DNA of 64,000 nucleotides from Bacillus sp. BHET2 (GCF_005938125.1 NZ_VCQN01000003.1:124001-188000); one strand, 5' to 3'. Numbered from the stretch's first letter, positions 8,379-16,955 are shown. Translations and numbers: made by a program. Notes: a model not told the origin generated them from the letters alone.

Positions 8379-8756
8379 GGTGTCATCTAGCTCCGACGGC
8401 TAAAGGCTCGAGGTCATAAGTCGAACATGCCAAAAAGGCAAAGAGCGCCTTTCCGGCATGTTCGTCTTATGCATGTCGCCTCTGGGCAAGCCGTCTCCGC
8501 TTTTGGTGTCATCTAGCTCCGACGGCTAAAGGCTCGAGGTCATAAGTCAAACATGCCAAAAAGGCAAAGGGCGCCTTTCCGGCATGTTTGTCTTATGCTT
8601 GTCGCCTCTGGGCAAGCCGTCTCCGCTTTTGGTGTCATCTAGCTCCGACGGCTAGAGGCTCGAGGTCATAAGTCAAACATGCCAAAAAGGCAAAGGGCGC
8701 CTTTCCGGCATGTTCGTCTTATGCATGTCGCCTCTGGGCAAGCCGTCTCCGCTTTT
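8379..8756. repeat. Three tandem copies of a 126-bp palindromic element
   Basis: Units at 8379-8504, 8505-8630 and 8631-8756 are each exactly 126 bp and nearly identical. Each folds on itself: outer arms GACGGCT/AGCCGTC, middle GAGGTCATAAG with CTTATGC...CGCCTC, and inner AACATGCC/GGCATGTT enclosing AAAGGC/GCCTTT. A change in unit 2 (CGAACATG to CAAACATG) is matched on the other arm (CATGTTCG to CATGTTTG). Two diverged copies lie before ilvB. No open reading frame is evident. The array ends beside a GGTCCGTCCCTC motif. Confidence 0.9.
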
Positions 8757-8818
8757 GGTGGAGGTCCGTCCCTCTGCATAATTTATATTAATATAATATT
8801 TTAAATTTTAACAATTTA

Positions 8819-8864
8819 TTGACTATTTATAAAACAAAATGTTATTATATCGTTGAATTAACGT
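8819..8864 (+). promoter_or_regulatory. Promoter and shared operator (site 4 of 4) of the Phe catabolic operon
   Basis: TTGACT (8819-8824), an 18-bp spacer and TATTAT (8843-8848) are followed at 8850-8864 by TCGTTGAATTAACGT, the best-conserved right arm of the shared palindrome. The layout nearly duplicates the ABC importer promoter at 5342-5387, including the AT-rich TTAAATTTT just upstream of the -35. Confidence 0.6.
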
Positions 8865-8906
8865 TATATAAAAATGTATGATTTGTTCGTTTGAAGGGGG
8901 AAAGCA

Positions 8907-9302
8907 ATGAAGCCTGGATTAGTAGAAGGACATATGGCCGTCGTGACGACAGAAGTAACTCCCAGCATGTATGCCCAATTCGAAGGAAGCGTTGTGCACC
9001 CAGTATATTCAACGGTCTCGATGGTTTATCACATGGAGTGGGCCTCAAGGAAAATCATCCTCCCTTATTTGGAAGATCATGAAGAAGGAATGGGCGCCAA
9101 AGTGAACGTCGAGCATATGGCTCCGGCTAAAAAAGGTTCCTTTCTGAAAATTAAAGCGAATGTAATTAAATATGAACGAAACGTCATCGTAACCGAAGTG
9201 ACTGTCCGGGATAGAGAGAGTGACAGACTCATTGGAAAAGGTGAGGTGAAACAAGTGGTTCTATCTAAAGATAAAATTAAAGAAAGAATAAAAGAGAACT
9301 AG
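8907..9302 (+). CDS. FlK-like hotdog acyl-CoA thioesterase
   Basis: A 131-residue single hotdog domain resembling fluoroacetyl-CoA thioesterase FlK. The segment YSTVSMVYHMEWASRKIILP aligns with the FlK block that carries its catalytic Thr and Glu. Thr36, Glu44 and His70 keep the spacing of the FlK catalytic residues Thr42, Glu50 and His76 (+8 and +26). The ribosome binding site is GAAGGGGGAAAG. It is the first gene after the promoter at 8819, ahead of Phe dehydrogenase. It may hydrolyse phenylacetyl-CoA or a dead-end CoA thioester to free CoA, much as PaaI does in other bacteria; that role is inferred. Confidence 0.75.
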   Translation: MKPGLVEGHMAVVTTEVTPSMYAQFEGSVVHPVYSTVSMVYHMEWASRKIILPYLEDHEEGMGAKVNVEHMAPAKKGSFLKIKANVIKYERNVIVTEVTVRDRESDRLIGKGEVKQVVLSKDKIKERIKEN

Positions 9303-9346
9303 TTTTATACACTTCTTAAAAAAGAAGGGTAAAAGGAGGAAGCGAA

Positions 9347-10516
9347 TTGGCTAACGCATCGACAAAACTGAAAGCGTTTACAAAAGACGAGCTTGCAGGG
9401 GGAAATGACATGGATATGTTTCAAAAAATACAAAATCATGAGCAGGTAGTATTCTGCAACGATGAAGAAACAGGGCTCAAAGCCATCATTGCCATACATA
9501 ATACCACTCTTGGCCCTGCTCTAGGCGGTTGTCGGATGAGACCTTATGCATCAGTGGATGAAGCACTGGAGGACGTCCTGCGCCTATCAAAAGGCATGAC
9601 TTATAAATGTGCCGCGGCTGATGTGGACTTTGGTGGAGGGAAAGCAGTCATCATCGGGGATCCTGAAAAAGACAGACATCCAGAGCTATTTCGTGCATTT
9701 GGCCAATTTGTTGAATCTCTGAATGGGCGCTTCTACACAGGGACAGACATGGGGACCACGCCTGAAGATTTCGTTTATTCATTAAAAGAAACAAATTGCA
9801 TCGTTGGCGTCAATGAAGAGTACGGAGGAAGCGGGGATTCATCCATCCCGACTGCCATGGGAGTCATTTATGGCTTACAAGCGACCAATCAGAACGTCTG
9901 GGGCTCAAAAGACCTACATGGCAAAAGCTATGCCATTCAAGGTTTGGGAAAAGTAGGTTTTAAAGTAGCAGAGCGTCTGTTGGAAGAAGGGGCAGACCTC
10001 TTTGTAACGGATATCAGTCAGAAATCAATCGATCAGCTGGTTGCAAAGGCGAAAAACATGGGAGCGGCCATCAAGGTCGTATCAGGAGATGAAATCTACT
10101 CTGTTGATGCTGATGTCTTCGTCCCTTGTGCCATCGGAGGAATCATTAATGATCACACGGTCGATCAGCTGAGAGTAAAAGCGGTTGTAGGATCTGCCAA
10201 CAACCAGCTATTGGATCTGTCCCATGGTATGAAGCTTCATGAAAAAGGAATTCTCTATGCCCCTGATTACATCGTCAATGCAGGCGGATTGATCCAGGTA
10301 GCCGACGAATTGTATGAACCGAATAAAGAACGGGTCCTTCAAAAGACAAGTGCCATCTATAACAGCCTTCAGAATATTTATCTGCAATCAGAAAATCAGC
10401 ACATGACCACGGTGGAAGCGGCCAACCGATTCTGTGAAGATCGGATTCATTCTCGTACTAGAAGAAACAGCTTTTTCTCTCATGCGAAACGTCCGAAATG
10501 GTCGGTTAGGACATAA
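9347..10516 (+). CDS. pdh: Phenylalanine dehydrogenase (NAD-dependent)
   Basis: A 389-residue Glu/Leu/Phe/Val dehydrogenase starting at TTG after AAAGGAGG (9332-9339). It carries the catalytic lysines in GMTYKCAAA (Lys87) and GGGKAVI (Lys99) and a Rossmann [11 protein letters not shown]. Two residues that separate Phe from Leu dehydrogenases point to Phe: Gly132 in [10 protein letters not shown] (Ala in LeuDH) and Leu315 in [11 protein letters not shown] (Val in LeuDH). The C-terminus [14 protein letters not shown] also resembles PheDH of mesophilic bacilli. It oxidatively deaminates L-Phe to phenylpyruvate, the presumed substrate of the dehydrogenase complex encoded next. Confidence 0.9.
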   Translation: MANASTKLKAFTKDELAGGNDMDMFQKIQNHEQVVFCNDEETGLKAIIAIHNTTLGPALGGCRMRPYASVDEALEDVLRLSKGMTYKCAAADVDFGGGKAVIIGDPEKDRHPELFRAFGQFVESLNGRFYTGTDMGTTPEDFVYSLKETNCIVGVNEEYGGSGDSSIPTAMGVIYGLQATNQNVWGSKDLHGKSYAIQGLGKVGFKVAERLLEEGADLFVTDISQKSIDQLVAKAKNMGAAIKVVSGDEIYSVDADVFVPCAIGGIINDHTVDQLRVKAVVGSANNQLLDLSHGMKLHEKGILYAPDYIVNAGGLIQVADELYEPNKERVLQKTSAIYNSLQNIYLQSENQHMTTVEAANRFCEDRIHSRTRRNSFFSHAKRPKWSVRT

Positions 10517-10586
10517 GAACCAATGAATGTTGAGAGCTTTGAGTGATGATTCGCGTTGTTCACAATTTGGCGTAATAAATGGTGGA

Positions 10587-10712
10587 AGTGGCCCAATGAA
10601 CGTAGAAAGTGGCCCAAATAACAGTGGAAGTTCCGCAACAAACACTCAAAGTTCCGCAACAAGCATCAAAAGTTACGCAACAAACGCCAAAAGACGCTCA
10701 AATTTCAACGTT
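10587..10712. repeat. 21-bp-period repeat array 1 (between pdh and E1alpha)
   Basis: Six units start at 10587, 10608, 10629, 10650, 10671 and 10692, exactly 21 bp apart. The first two carry AGTGGCCCAA; the next three carry AGTTCCGCAAC or AGTTACGCAAC; the last is degenerate. The array is preceded by TTCACAATTTGGC, also found (one change) before the array at 33936. The period equals seven codons, so an open frame with SGPxNxx heptads exists, but it has no convincing ribosome binding site and is probably not translated. It fills most of the 364-bp gap before the E1alpha gene. Confidence 0.85.
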
Positions 10713-10880
10713 TTCATTCATAAACCAAATGGATAAGCTCTTTCAACCATCTTGCCATTCAATTTCGCGAGTGACACATCTCAAAAAGAAGCTAAATCAA
10801 CTCAGTTTTCAATATAAATAGACAGAATCCAAATCAGAAATCTAATGCTCCAACAAAAATGCACCACAAGAGGTGATGAA

Positions 10881-11945
10881 ATGATTGAGGAATATCAATT
10901 GGTCCAAGTCATGGATCAACAAGGTGAACTACTTCAAAGCGAGTTTGAAAAGGATATTTCAGAAGACTTAGCCCGTACGTTTTATCGTCATTTGATCAGG
11001 ATCCGTACCTTTGATCGTAAAGCGGTGAGTCTGCAAAGGCAAGGACGTATCGGAACATACGCACCATTTGAAGGACAGGAAGCATCCCAGGTAGGGAGTG
11101 CCCTTGCATTACAAGAAAAGGATTGGTTATTCCCATCTTACAGGGATCATGGAGCAACAATGACATTCGGCCATTCCCTGCTTCATATACTTCTCTTTTG
11201 GAAAGGCCGCAATGAAGGGTGTGTGCCTCCTGAGGGAATGAATATTTTCACCCCCGGTATTCCAATCGCAACCCAGCTTCCGCATGCAGTGGGTGCTGCT
11301 TATGCGGAGAAGAAAAAAGGAACCAGGAATGCAGCGATTGTGTATTTTGGAGACGGGGCGACTTCTGAAGGGGATTTTCATGAAGGGTTAAACATAGCAA
11401 GTGTGTGGGAGGCGCCGGTTGTTTTCTTTAATCAGAATAACCAGTTTGCGATTTCCGTCCCCATGCACAAGCAAATGAAAACGAAAACCATTGCCCAGAA
11501 GGCTCTTGCCTATGACATTCCAAGCGTACGAATCGATGGAAATGATATTTTTGCCGTTTATTTTGAAACGTTAAAAGCGTTGGAGAGAGCTCGGAACGGG
11601 GACGGACCTACATTGATTGAATCGGTGACATGGAGATATGGGGCACATACAACCGCTGATGATCCGACGAAATATCGTGATCAGGAAGAAAGTGAGTCTC
11701 GACGTATGGAGAATGATCCCGTTGATCGATTAACGAAATTCATGAAGCAAAGAGGTTGGCTTGATGAGGCATGGATGGCTTCTGTTCAAAAGGAATGTGT
11801 GAAGGAAGTCGACTCGGCTGTTGAAGACTTGGAAGCCTATCCTGCAGCCGACCCGAGTGTGATCTTCGATTATGTGTTTGAGACACCGACCTGGACGATC
11901 CAGGAACAAAAAGAAAAGCTCCTTGAGCGATTGAGAGGTGAATAG
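10881..11945 (+). CDS. 2-oxoacid dehydrogenase complex E1 alpha subunit (proposed phenylpyruvate dehydrogenase)
   Basis: A 354-residue TPP-dependent E1 alpha. The TPP motif runs from FGDGATSEGDFHEGLNIA to the closing QNNQFAIS. RYGAHTTADDPTKYR is the phosphorylation-loop region of PDH/BCKDH-type E1 alpha. The start at 10881 follows AGAGGTGATG; the longer frame from 10845 lacks a good site. The E1beta gene begins one base after its stop. The complex decarboxylates a 2-oxoacid onto lipoyl E2. Following Phe dehydrogenase, phenylpyruvate is the favoured substrate, giving phenylacetyl-CoA; pyruvate, branched-chain oxoacids or acetoin remain possible. Confidence 0.88.
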   Translation: MIEEYQLVQVMDQQGELLQSEFEKDISEDLARTFYRHLIRIRTFDRKAVSLQRQGRIGTYAPFEGQEASQVGSALALQEKDWLFPSYRDHGATMTFGHSLLHILLFWKGRNEGCVPPEGMNIFTPGIPIATQLPHAVGAAYAEKKKGTRNAAIVYFGDGATSEGDFHEGLNIASVWEAPVVFFNQNNQFAISVPMHKQMKTKTIAQKALAYDIPSVRIDGNDIFAVYFETLKALERARNGDGPTLIESVTWRYGAHTTADDPTKYRDQEESESRRMENDPVDRLTKFMKQRGWLDEAWMASVQKECVKEVDSAVEDLEAYPAADPSVIFDYVFETPTWTIQEQKEKLLERLRGE

Positions 11946-11946
11946 G

Positions 11947-12942
11947 ATGAGCACCTTAACGAAAATGAAGACCCTGACGATGGTTCAAGCCATTACTGAT
12001 GGGATGAGAGTGATGCTTGCGGAGAGCGATGATGTCCTGTTGATGGGAGAAGATATTGGCATGAATGGTGGTGTGTTCCGGGCGACTGACGGATTGCAGC
12101 AGGAATTTGGAGAAGACCGGGTCATAGATACCCCGTTAAGTGAGGCTGGTTTCATTGGGGCGGCCATTGGGATGGGATTGAACGGATTTCGCCCTGTGGC
12201 AGAGGTGCAATTTTTAGGATTCATCTATCCGGCGTACGAGCAAATCATGACTCATGCATCCAGAGTACGAGCCCGTACCCTTGGGCATTTTACCTGTCCG
12301 CTGGTCATCAGGGCTCCTTATGGTGCTGGAGTCAGGGCACCGGAAATTCATTCTGATAGCACAGAAGCACTTTTCACTCATATGCCGGGAATCAAGGTGG
12401 TATGTCCGTCAACACCCTATGATGCAAAGGGACTCTTGATTGCTGCCATTGAGGACCCAGACCCGGTATTATTTCTGGAACCTATGAGATGTTATCGAGC
12501 TTCCAAAGAAGAAGTGCCAGAAGAAAAGTACATCGTGGAAATCGGGAAAGGCAAGGTGGTTACAGAGGGCGAGGATGTCACGATCATTGCCTGGGGAGCG
12601 ATGGTGAAGGTAGCCGAGGACGCAGCGAAAGAAGCAGGGGATAAAGGCATTTCCTGCGAGGTACTGGATCTTAGAACCCTTTATCCCCTTGATAAGGATC
12701 TCATTTCAAGCTCTGTCCAGAAAACGGGGAGAACCGTGGTTGTCCATGAAGCCCATGCCACTGGCGGAGTTGGAAATGATGTGATCGCGATCATCAATGA
12801 TACGTCTTTTTTATATCAGAAAGCACCGACTGAGCGGGTAACAGGATTTGATACACCCGTCCCGTATTTCGGGTTTGAAGATTTCTATTTGCCTGACAGT
12901 AAACGTGTGCTCGATGCAATCGAGAAAGTAGCACGCTATTAG
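11947..12942 (+). CDS. 2-oxoacid dehydrogenase complex E1 beta subunit
   Basis: A 331-residue E1 beta with MGEDIGMNGGVFRATDGL, RVIDTPLSEAGFIGAAIGMG and VRAPYGAGVRAPEIHSDS, which form the TPP pyrophosphate and alpha/beta interface regions. The start at 11947 follows AGAGGTGA; an in-frame GTG at 11938 overlaps that site. It is immediately downstream of E1 alpha and 15 bp before E2, so subunits are made together. It builds the alpha2beta2 E1 heterotetramer. Substrate assignment rests on context, as for E1 alpha. Confidence 0.9.
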   Translation: MSTLTKMKTLTMVQAITDGMRVMLAESDDVLLMGEDIGMNGGVFRATDGLQQEFGEDRVIDTPLSEAGFIGAAIGMGLNGFRPVAEVQFLGFIYPAYEQIMTHASRVRARTLGHFTCPLVIRAPYGAGVRAPEIHSDSTEALFTHMPGIKVVCPSTPYDAKGLLIAAIEDPDPVLFLEPMRCYRASKEEVPEEKYIVEIGKGKVVTEGEDVTIIAWGAMVKVAEDAAKEAGDKGISCEVLDLRTLYPLDKDLISSSVQKTGRTVVVHEAHATGGVGNDVIAIINDTSFLYQKAPTERVTGFDTPVPYFGFEDFYLPDSKRVLDAIEKVARY

Positions 12943-12957
12943 ACAAGGAGGGAGTCC

Positions 12958-14133
12958 ATGGAAGTTAAGCTTCATGATATTGGGGAAGGCATGACTGAAG
13001 CCAATATCAATCACTTTCTTGTGGAAGTGGGAGATGTCGTGAGAGCGGATCAACCACTGGTGGAAGTACAAACAGATAAAATGACGGCGGAAATTCCCGC
13101 ACCATTTTCTGGTGTGGTGAAGGAATTTACGGTTAGGGAAGGGGAGACGATTCCAGTCGGATCAACGGTTCTGTTGATGGAAAAAGAGGATGGGGTTGGA
13201 GGCAAACGTATCGTCCCTAACACGACCCAGATTTTGAAGAAAAAAAGGATACTGGCATCCCCGTATACGCGGAAAATAGCAAGGGAAAAAGGTATTAATA
13301 TAGAAGAAGTGGTTGGTTCGGGAGTAGGAGGAAGGATTCTCGATGAGGATGTAATCCTTTATATGAAAGGGGAAAGCGGGACAGCTCCAATCAGGGATGA
13401 AAAACCTGAACCTGTCGCTCCTTTAGCAGAAATAAGGGAGCAGGATACCATCCCGTTCCGTGGCAGACGCAAACAGATTGCATCTAAAATGTCACAGTCA
13501 CTAAGGACGATTCCTCATTGCACCCATTTTGAAGAAATCGATGTTACGAATCTATTAGCCTGGAAAGATACCATGAAAGCAAGCGGCGGGTCCATTTCAA
13601 TAGGAGCTTATTTTATCAAAGCTCTTTCAGTTAGTTTAAAAGAGTTTCCAATCTTTAATGCCCGACTCAATGAAAAGGAAGAGTGTGTCGAGCTTCAGTC
13701 CCATCACAATATCGGCATTGCAGTCGACACTGACGAAGGATTGATTGTTCCTGTTATCAAACAGGTCGAACGAAAAACGATGAAGGACTTACATGAGGAA
13801 ATGAAGGAACTGACCATCAAAGCACTAGAGGGCAAGTTGACGATGAACGAAATCAAAGGCGGAACCTTCACGGTGAGTAACGTCGGTCCACTTGGCGGTT
13901 CAATCGGAGCCACTCCAATCATCAACGAACCGGAAGTGGCACTCGTCGCTTTCCATAAAACGAAGAAGCGCCCAATGGTGAATGAAAGAGATGAAATCGT
14001 CGTCCGCTCGATGATGAATGTATCCATGTCCTTTGATCACAGAGTGGCAGATGGCGGAACGGCTGTGAGGTTTACGAATCGATTACGCGATCTGATTGAA
14101 CAGCCTCAATCCATGCTTTTGGAGTTGATGTAA
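12958..14133 (+). CDS. 2-oxoacid dehydrogenase complex E2 (lipoyl acyltransferase)
   Basis: A 391-residue E2 with one N-terminal lipoyl domain (lipoyl-Lys41 in VQTDKMTAEIPAP), a peripheral subunit-binding domain at ~100-135 (ASPYTRKIAREKGINIEEV) and a C-terminal catalytic domain ending in SFDHRVADGG, which holds the catalytic His/Asp. The ribosome binding site is AAGGAGGGAG. This compact one-lipoyl layout is typical of BCKDH-type or acetoin-type E2 cores. It transfers the acyl group to CoA; phenylacetyl-CoA is the proposed product. Confidence 0.9.
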   Translation: MEVKLHDIGEGMTEANINHFLVEVGDVVRADQPLVEVQTDKMTAEIPAPFSGVVKEFTVREGETIPVGSTVLLMEKEDGVGGKRIVPNTTQILKKKRILASPYTRKIAREKGINIEEVVGSGVGGRILDEDVILYMKGESGTAPIRDEKPEPVAPLAEIREQDTIPFRGRRKQIASKMSQSLRTIPHCTHFEEIDVTNLLAWKDTMKASGGSISIGAYFIKALSVSLKEFPIFNARLNEKEECVELQSHHNIGIAVDTDEGLIVPVIKQVERKTMKDLHEEMKELTIKALEGKLTMNEIKGGTFTVSNVGPLGGSIGATPIINEPEVALVAFHKTKKRPMVNERDEIVVRSMMNVSMSFDHRVADGGTAVRFTNRLRDLIEQPQSMLLELM

Positions 14134-14151
14134 ATGGTAGTGGGAGAGATT

Positions 14152-15561
14152 ATGGAAGAGAAAGACATTATCGTCATCGGAGGAGGCCCCGGTGGCTATC
14201 ACGCAGCTATAAGGGCCGCAAGTCTCGGTAGACAGGTGACGTTAATCGAACGAGAGGACATGGGCGGCACCTGCTTAAATAAAGGATGCATTCCGTCGAA
14301 GGTATTCACCCATTTTGCCCAGGAGTTGAAAAAGACAAAGCATCTGCAGGAGATGGGGATGCAGTTCGGGGGATTAGAAACCAATCTTTCCTCTCTTCAA
14401 CAGTATAAAAATAAAAAGATCACCCAGCTTCGCTTAGGGGTGGAATCTCTTTGCAAAGCGAATCAAGTTGAAATCATAAAGGGGTCAGCATCCTTCCTTT
14501 CAGAATCACGTGTTGGAGTTGAAAACGGTCATGAATTTTCCCTCTTTAATTTTAAAGAAGCGATTGTGGCAACAGGAGGGGATTTTCATTATCAGGATAG
14601 TATCGAGTTTGATGATGCCTGTATCCTTAAAGAAAGAGACGTTTATCAGCTGGGGGAGATCCCTGAGGAACTGATTGTATACGGTACAGATTATATTTCA
14701 TTGGAGATTGCGTCGGTTTTCTCTATTATTGGAAGCCGTGTAACGCTACTCTTGAACGAGGAATTTGCATTTGACTCTGCCATTACAAAAGAACTGTTCA
14801 GACAGTTAAAAAAGCAGAAAATCAATGTCATCAAGAATTCCGTCCTGCGTTCTGCCAGTAAAAGGGACGGACATGTCATCGTGAATCTGGAGAAAGAAAC
14901 GGGTGAAGCGGTATCAATCGAAGGTTCGCACTTTGTCGTGAGCGGACAAGTAAAACCAAACCTGACAGACATCGGCCTGGACCGCCTCCGTGTTGAATTA
15001 ACGGAAGAGGGGTATATCCAAACAGATCAAGAGGGACGGACCCCCATTCCGCATATATGGGCGATTGGGGACGCGACGGAAGGTCCGTCCCTCGCAGTGA
15101 AGGCAATCAAGCAAGGGAAGGTAGCAGCGGAGGCAATGGCTGGGCTTCCAGTGGAAGTGGATTTGCAGTTTGTTCCGATGGTGGTGCAGATGAGTCCACC
15201 GATTGCTTATGCAGGGCTGACGGAGGAAGAAGCAAGGGCTGAAGGGTATTCGGTTGCAGTTAGTGAGAACCCTGTGAGAGGAAACGGGTACGCTCAGTTA
15301 ATTGATGAAAAGGATGGGTTCGTGAAAGTCGTGTCAGACAGTGAAACGGATTTGATTCTTGGTATTCATATCATTGGGATGGGGGCAGCGGAGCTTATCA
15401 CGTCAGGCGTGCTTGGTTTAGAAATGGCAGCGAGAGATGAGGACTTTCGCTTTCCACTTTATCCTCATCCCAGTATGAACGAAAGTATACTCGAAGCGGT
15501 CGAAGGATTAAAGGGAGACGCAGTGCACATGCCTCCCAGAATAAAGGAGCCCGCGAGGTGA
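14152..15561 (+). CDS. Dihydrolipoamide dehydrogenase-like E3, diverged NAD domain
   Basis: A 469-residue flavoprotein disulfide reductase. It keeps the FAD motif VIGGGPGGYHAAI, the redox pair Cys41/Cys46 in GGTCLNKGCIPSK, the second FAD motif IWAIGDATEG and the C-terminal HPSMNE dyad. The NAD domain is unusual: where the family has GGGYIG it reads GTDYIS, and the acidic residue after the second strand (VTILE) is replaced (VTLLL). NADH binding may be weak, and another E3 might serve the complex. The start at 14152 follows GTGGGAGAG; ATG 14134 is an alternative. The coding sequence contains two inverted copies of GAGGGACGGACC (15031-15042, 15082-15093). Confidence 0.82.
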   Translation: MEEKDIIVIGGGPGGYHAAIRAASLGRQVTLIEREDMGGTCLNKGCIPSKVFTHFAQELKKTKHLQEMGMQFGGLETNLSSLQQYKNKKITQLRLGVESLCKANQVEIIKGSASFLSESRVGVENGHEFSLFNFKEAIVATGGDFHYQDSIEFDDACILKERDVYQLGEIPEELIVYGTDYISLEIASVFSIIGSRVTLLLNEEFAFDSAITKELFRQLKKQKINVIKNSVLRSASKRDGHVIVNLEKETGEAVSIEGSHFVVSGQVKPNLTDIGLDRLRVELTEEGYIQTDQEGRTPIPHIWAIGDATEGPSLAVKAIKQGKVAAEAMAGLPVEVDLQFVPMVVQMSPPIAYAGLTEEEARAEGYSVAVSENPVRGNGYAQLIDEKDGFVKVVSDSETDLILGIHIIGMGAAELITSGVLGLEMAARDEDFRFPLYPHPSMNESILEAVEGLKGDAVHMPPRIKEPAR

Positions 15562-15680
15562 AATGAGGGACGCGCTTTTACACAGAGAAGCGTTTAAGCT
15601 TTACTAGCCGCTCTTGAGAAGTTCTAAGAAACTATTTAATATAATATTCAGAATATACTAACGTTTGTGGAGGGGTAAAT

Positions 15681-16796
15681 ATGCAAGAGAATGTAGCAAA
15701 AAAGCAAAAAAAGGTAGAAGAGGTATTCCCGGTAAGAGATGTTGATTATTTAGAGTATTATACTGGAAATGCAAAACAGGCCGCTCATTTCTTCTGTACA
15801 GCATTCGGATTTAAGACCGTTGCCTATTCAGGATTGGAAACGGGAAATCGTGACACAGTATCTTATGTACTGCAACAAAACAAAGTTCGATTGGTTATAA
15901 CGGGAAGCCTTCACGAAGGCAGTCGTGTAGCTGAATTTGTTAAAAAACATGGAGATGGTATTAAAGACATTGCTCTTGTTGTGGAGGATGTTGAAAAGGC
16001 TTACAGTGGAGCGGTATCCCGGGGTGCGATTGAAATCATGCCTCCTTCAACACTAGAAGATGATAACGGAATAGTAAAAAAAGCCGTGATCGGTACATAT
16101 GGAGATACAATCCATACTATTGTAGAACGTAAAGATTATAAAGGGATCTTCATGCCAGGATTTGTAAAATATGATTCCGCTCTGAAAAATGAAGATTCCG
16201 GTATCATCGCTGTCGATCACGTAGTAGGAAATGTTGAACGTATGGAAGAGTGGGTGGAGTATTACGCAAACGTGATGGGCTTTAAGGAAATGCGTCACTT
16301 CACAAATGAAGATATTACAACGGAATATTCAGCCCTGATGTCCAAGGTGATGCATAATGGCGGACGCATTAAATTCCCGATCAATGAGCCTGCTGAAGGA
16401 AAACGCAAATCACAAATCCAGGAATATCTTGAGTTCTACGGCGGTCCTGGAGTGCAGCATATTGCGATTTTGACGGAAGATATAGTGAAAACAGTCGGTA
16501 TCTTGAAAGAAAATGGCGTTGAGTTCCTGAATACACCTGATTCTTATTACGATATGCTTTCTGAGCGTGTAGGAGAAATCGATGAAGAGATCTCCAAGAT
16601 CAAAGAGCTGAATATTTTAGTAGACCGTGATGATGAGGGGTACCTGCTTCAAATTTTCACGAAGCCTATTGTGGATCGTCCGACACTATTCGTCGAAGTG
16701 ATTCAACGTAAGGGCGCAAGAGGATTCGGTGAAGGAAACTTCAAGGCACTATTCGAATCCATCGAGCGCGAGCAGGAACGAAGAGGAAACCTATAA
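15681..16796 (+). CDS. hppD: 4-hydroxyphenylpyruvate dioxygenase
   Basis: A 371-residue two-domain VOC enzyme converting 4-hydroxyphenylpyruvate to homogentisate. The facial triad is visible: His180 (AVDHVVGNV), His260 (GPGVQHIAILTED) and Glu339 (LFVEVIQRKG), with spacing close to characterised HPPDs. The C-terminal GARGFGEGNFKALFESIE matches the product-gating helix of the family. The ribosome binding site is GGAGGGG. It probably has its own promoter, with TATACT at 15654-15659, and leads the tyrosine catabolic genes that follow. Confidence 0.95.
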   Translation: MQENVAKKQKKVEEVFPVRDVDYLEYYTGNAKQAAHFFCTAFGFKTVAYSGLETGNRDTVSYVLQQNKVRLVITGSLHEGSRVAEFVKKHGDGIKDIALVVEDVEKAYSGAVSRGAIEIMPPSTLEDDNGIVKKAVIGTYGDTIHTIVERKDYKGIFMPGFVKYDSALKNEDSGIIAVDHVVGNVERMEEWVEYYANVMGFKEMRHFTNEDITTEYSALMSKVMHNGGRIKFPINEPAEGKRKSQIQEYLEFYGGPGVQHIAILTEDIVKTVGILKENGVEFLNTPDSYYDMLSERVGEIDEEISKIKELNILVDRDDEGYLLQIFTKPIVDRPTLFVEVIQRKGARGFGEGNFKALFESIEREQERRGNL

Positions 16797-16847
16797 ACTA
16801 AAAAATAGATAGATAGAGCATATATAACGGGGGTCAAAGGACCGGTC

Positions 16848-16955
16848 AGGGGGTTAACTCATGAAGAGATTAGCTGCTTCTACGCTTAATATCGTACATC
16901 TTTCGCGTACTATATTAAAACTTGGAGGTAAGCTAACACGTGAGTCAACCCCCTT
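16848..16955. other. Nested ~107-nt inverted-repeat structure before the aminotransferase gene
   Basis: Outer arms AGGGGGTTAACTCATG (16848-16863) and CGTGAGTCAACCCCCT (16939-16954) pair over 16 positions with one mismatch and one G-T. Inside them TTAGCT (16870) pairs with AGCTAA (16931), TTAATAT (16886) with ATATTAA (16912), and GTAC (16894) with GTAC (16907). A GGAGGT ribosome binding site (16924-16929) sits in the descending arm. It could be an RNA control element or a small inserted palindromic element. Confidence 0.7.

Noticed and set aside
10527-10736. 69-residue open frame with SGPxNxx heptads
   Set aside because: Same as above: a consequence of a 21-bp period rather than evidence of translation.
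11598-11608. GGGGACGGACC in E1alpha as another copy of the 12-mer
   Set aside because: It encodes the conserved GDGPT motif of E1 enzymes, so the similarity is probably coincidental.
15650-15664. Fifth copy of the shared operator upstream of hppD (CTAACGT)
   Set aside because: Only the right half-site is present; the left arm does not match.
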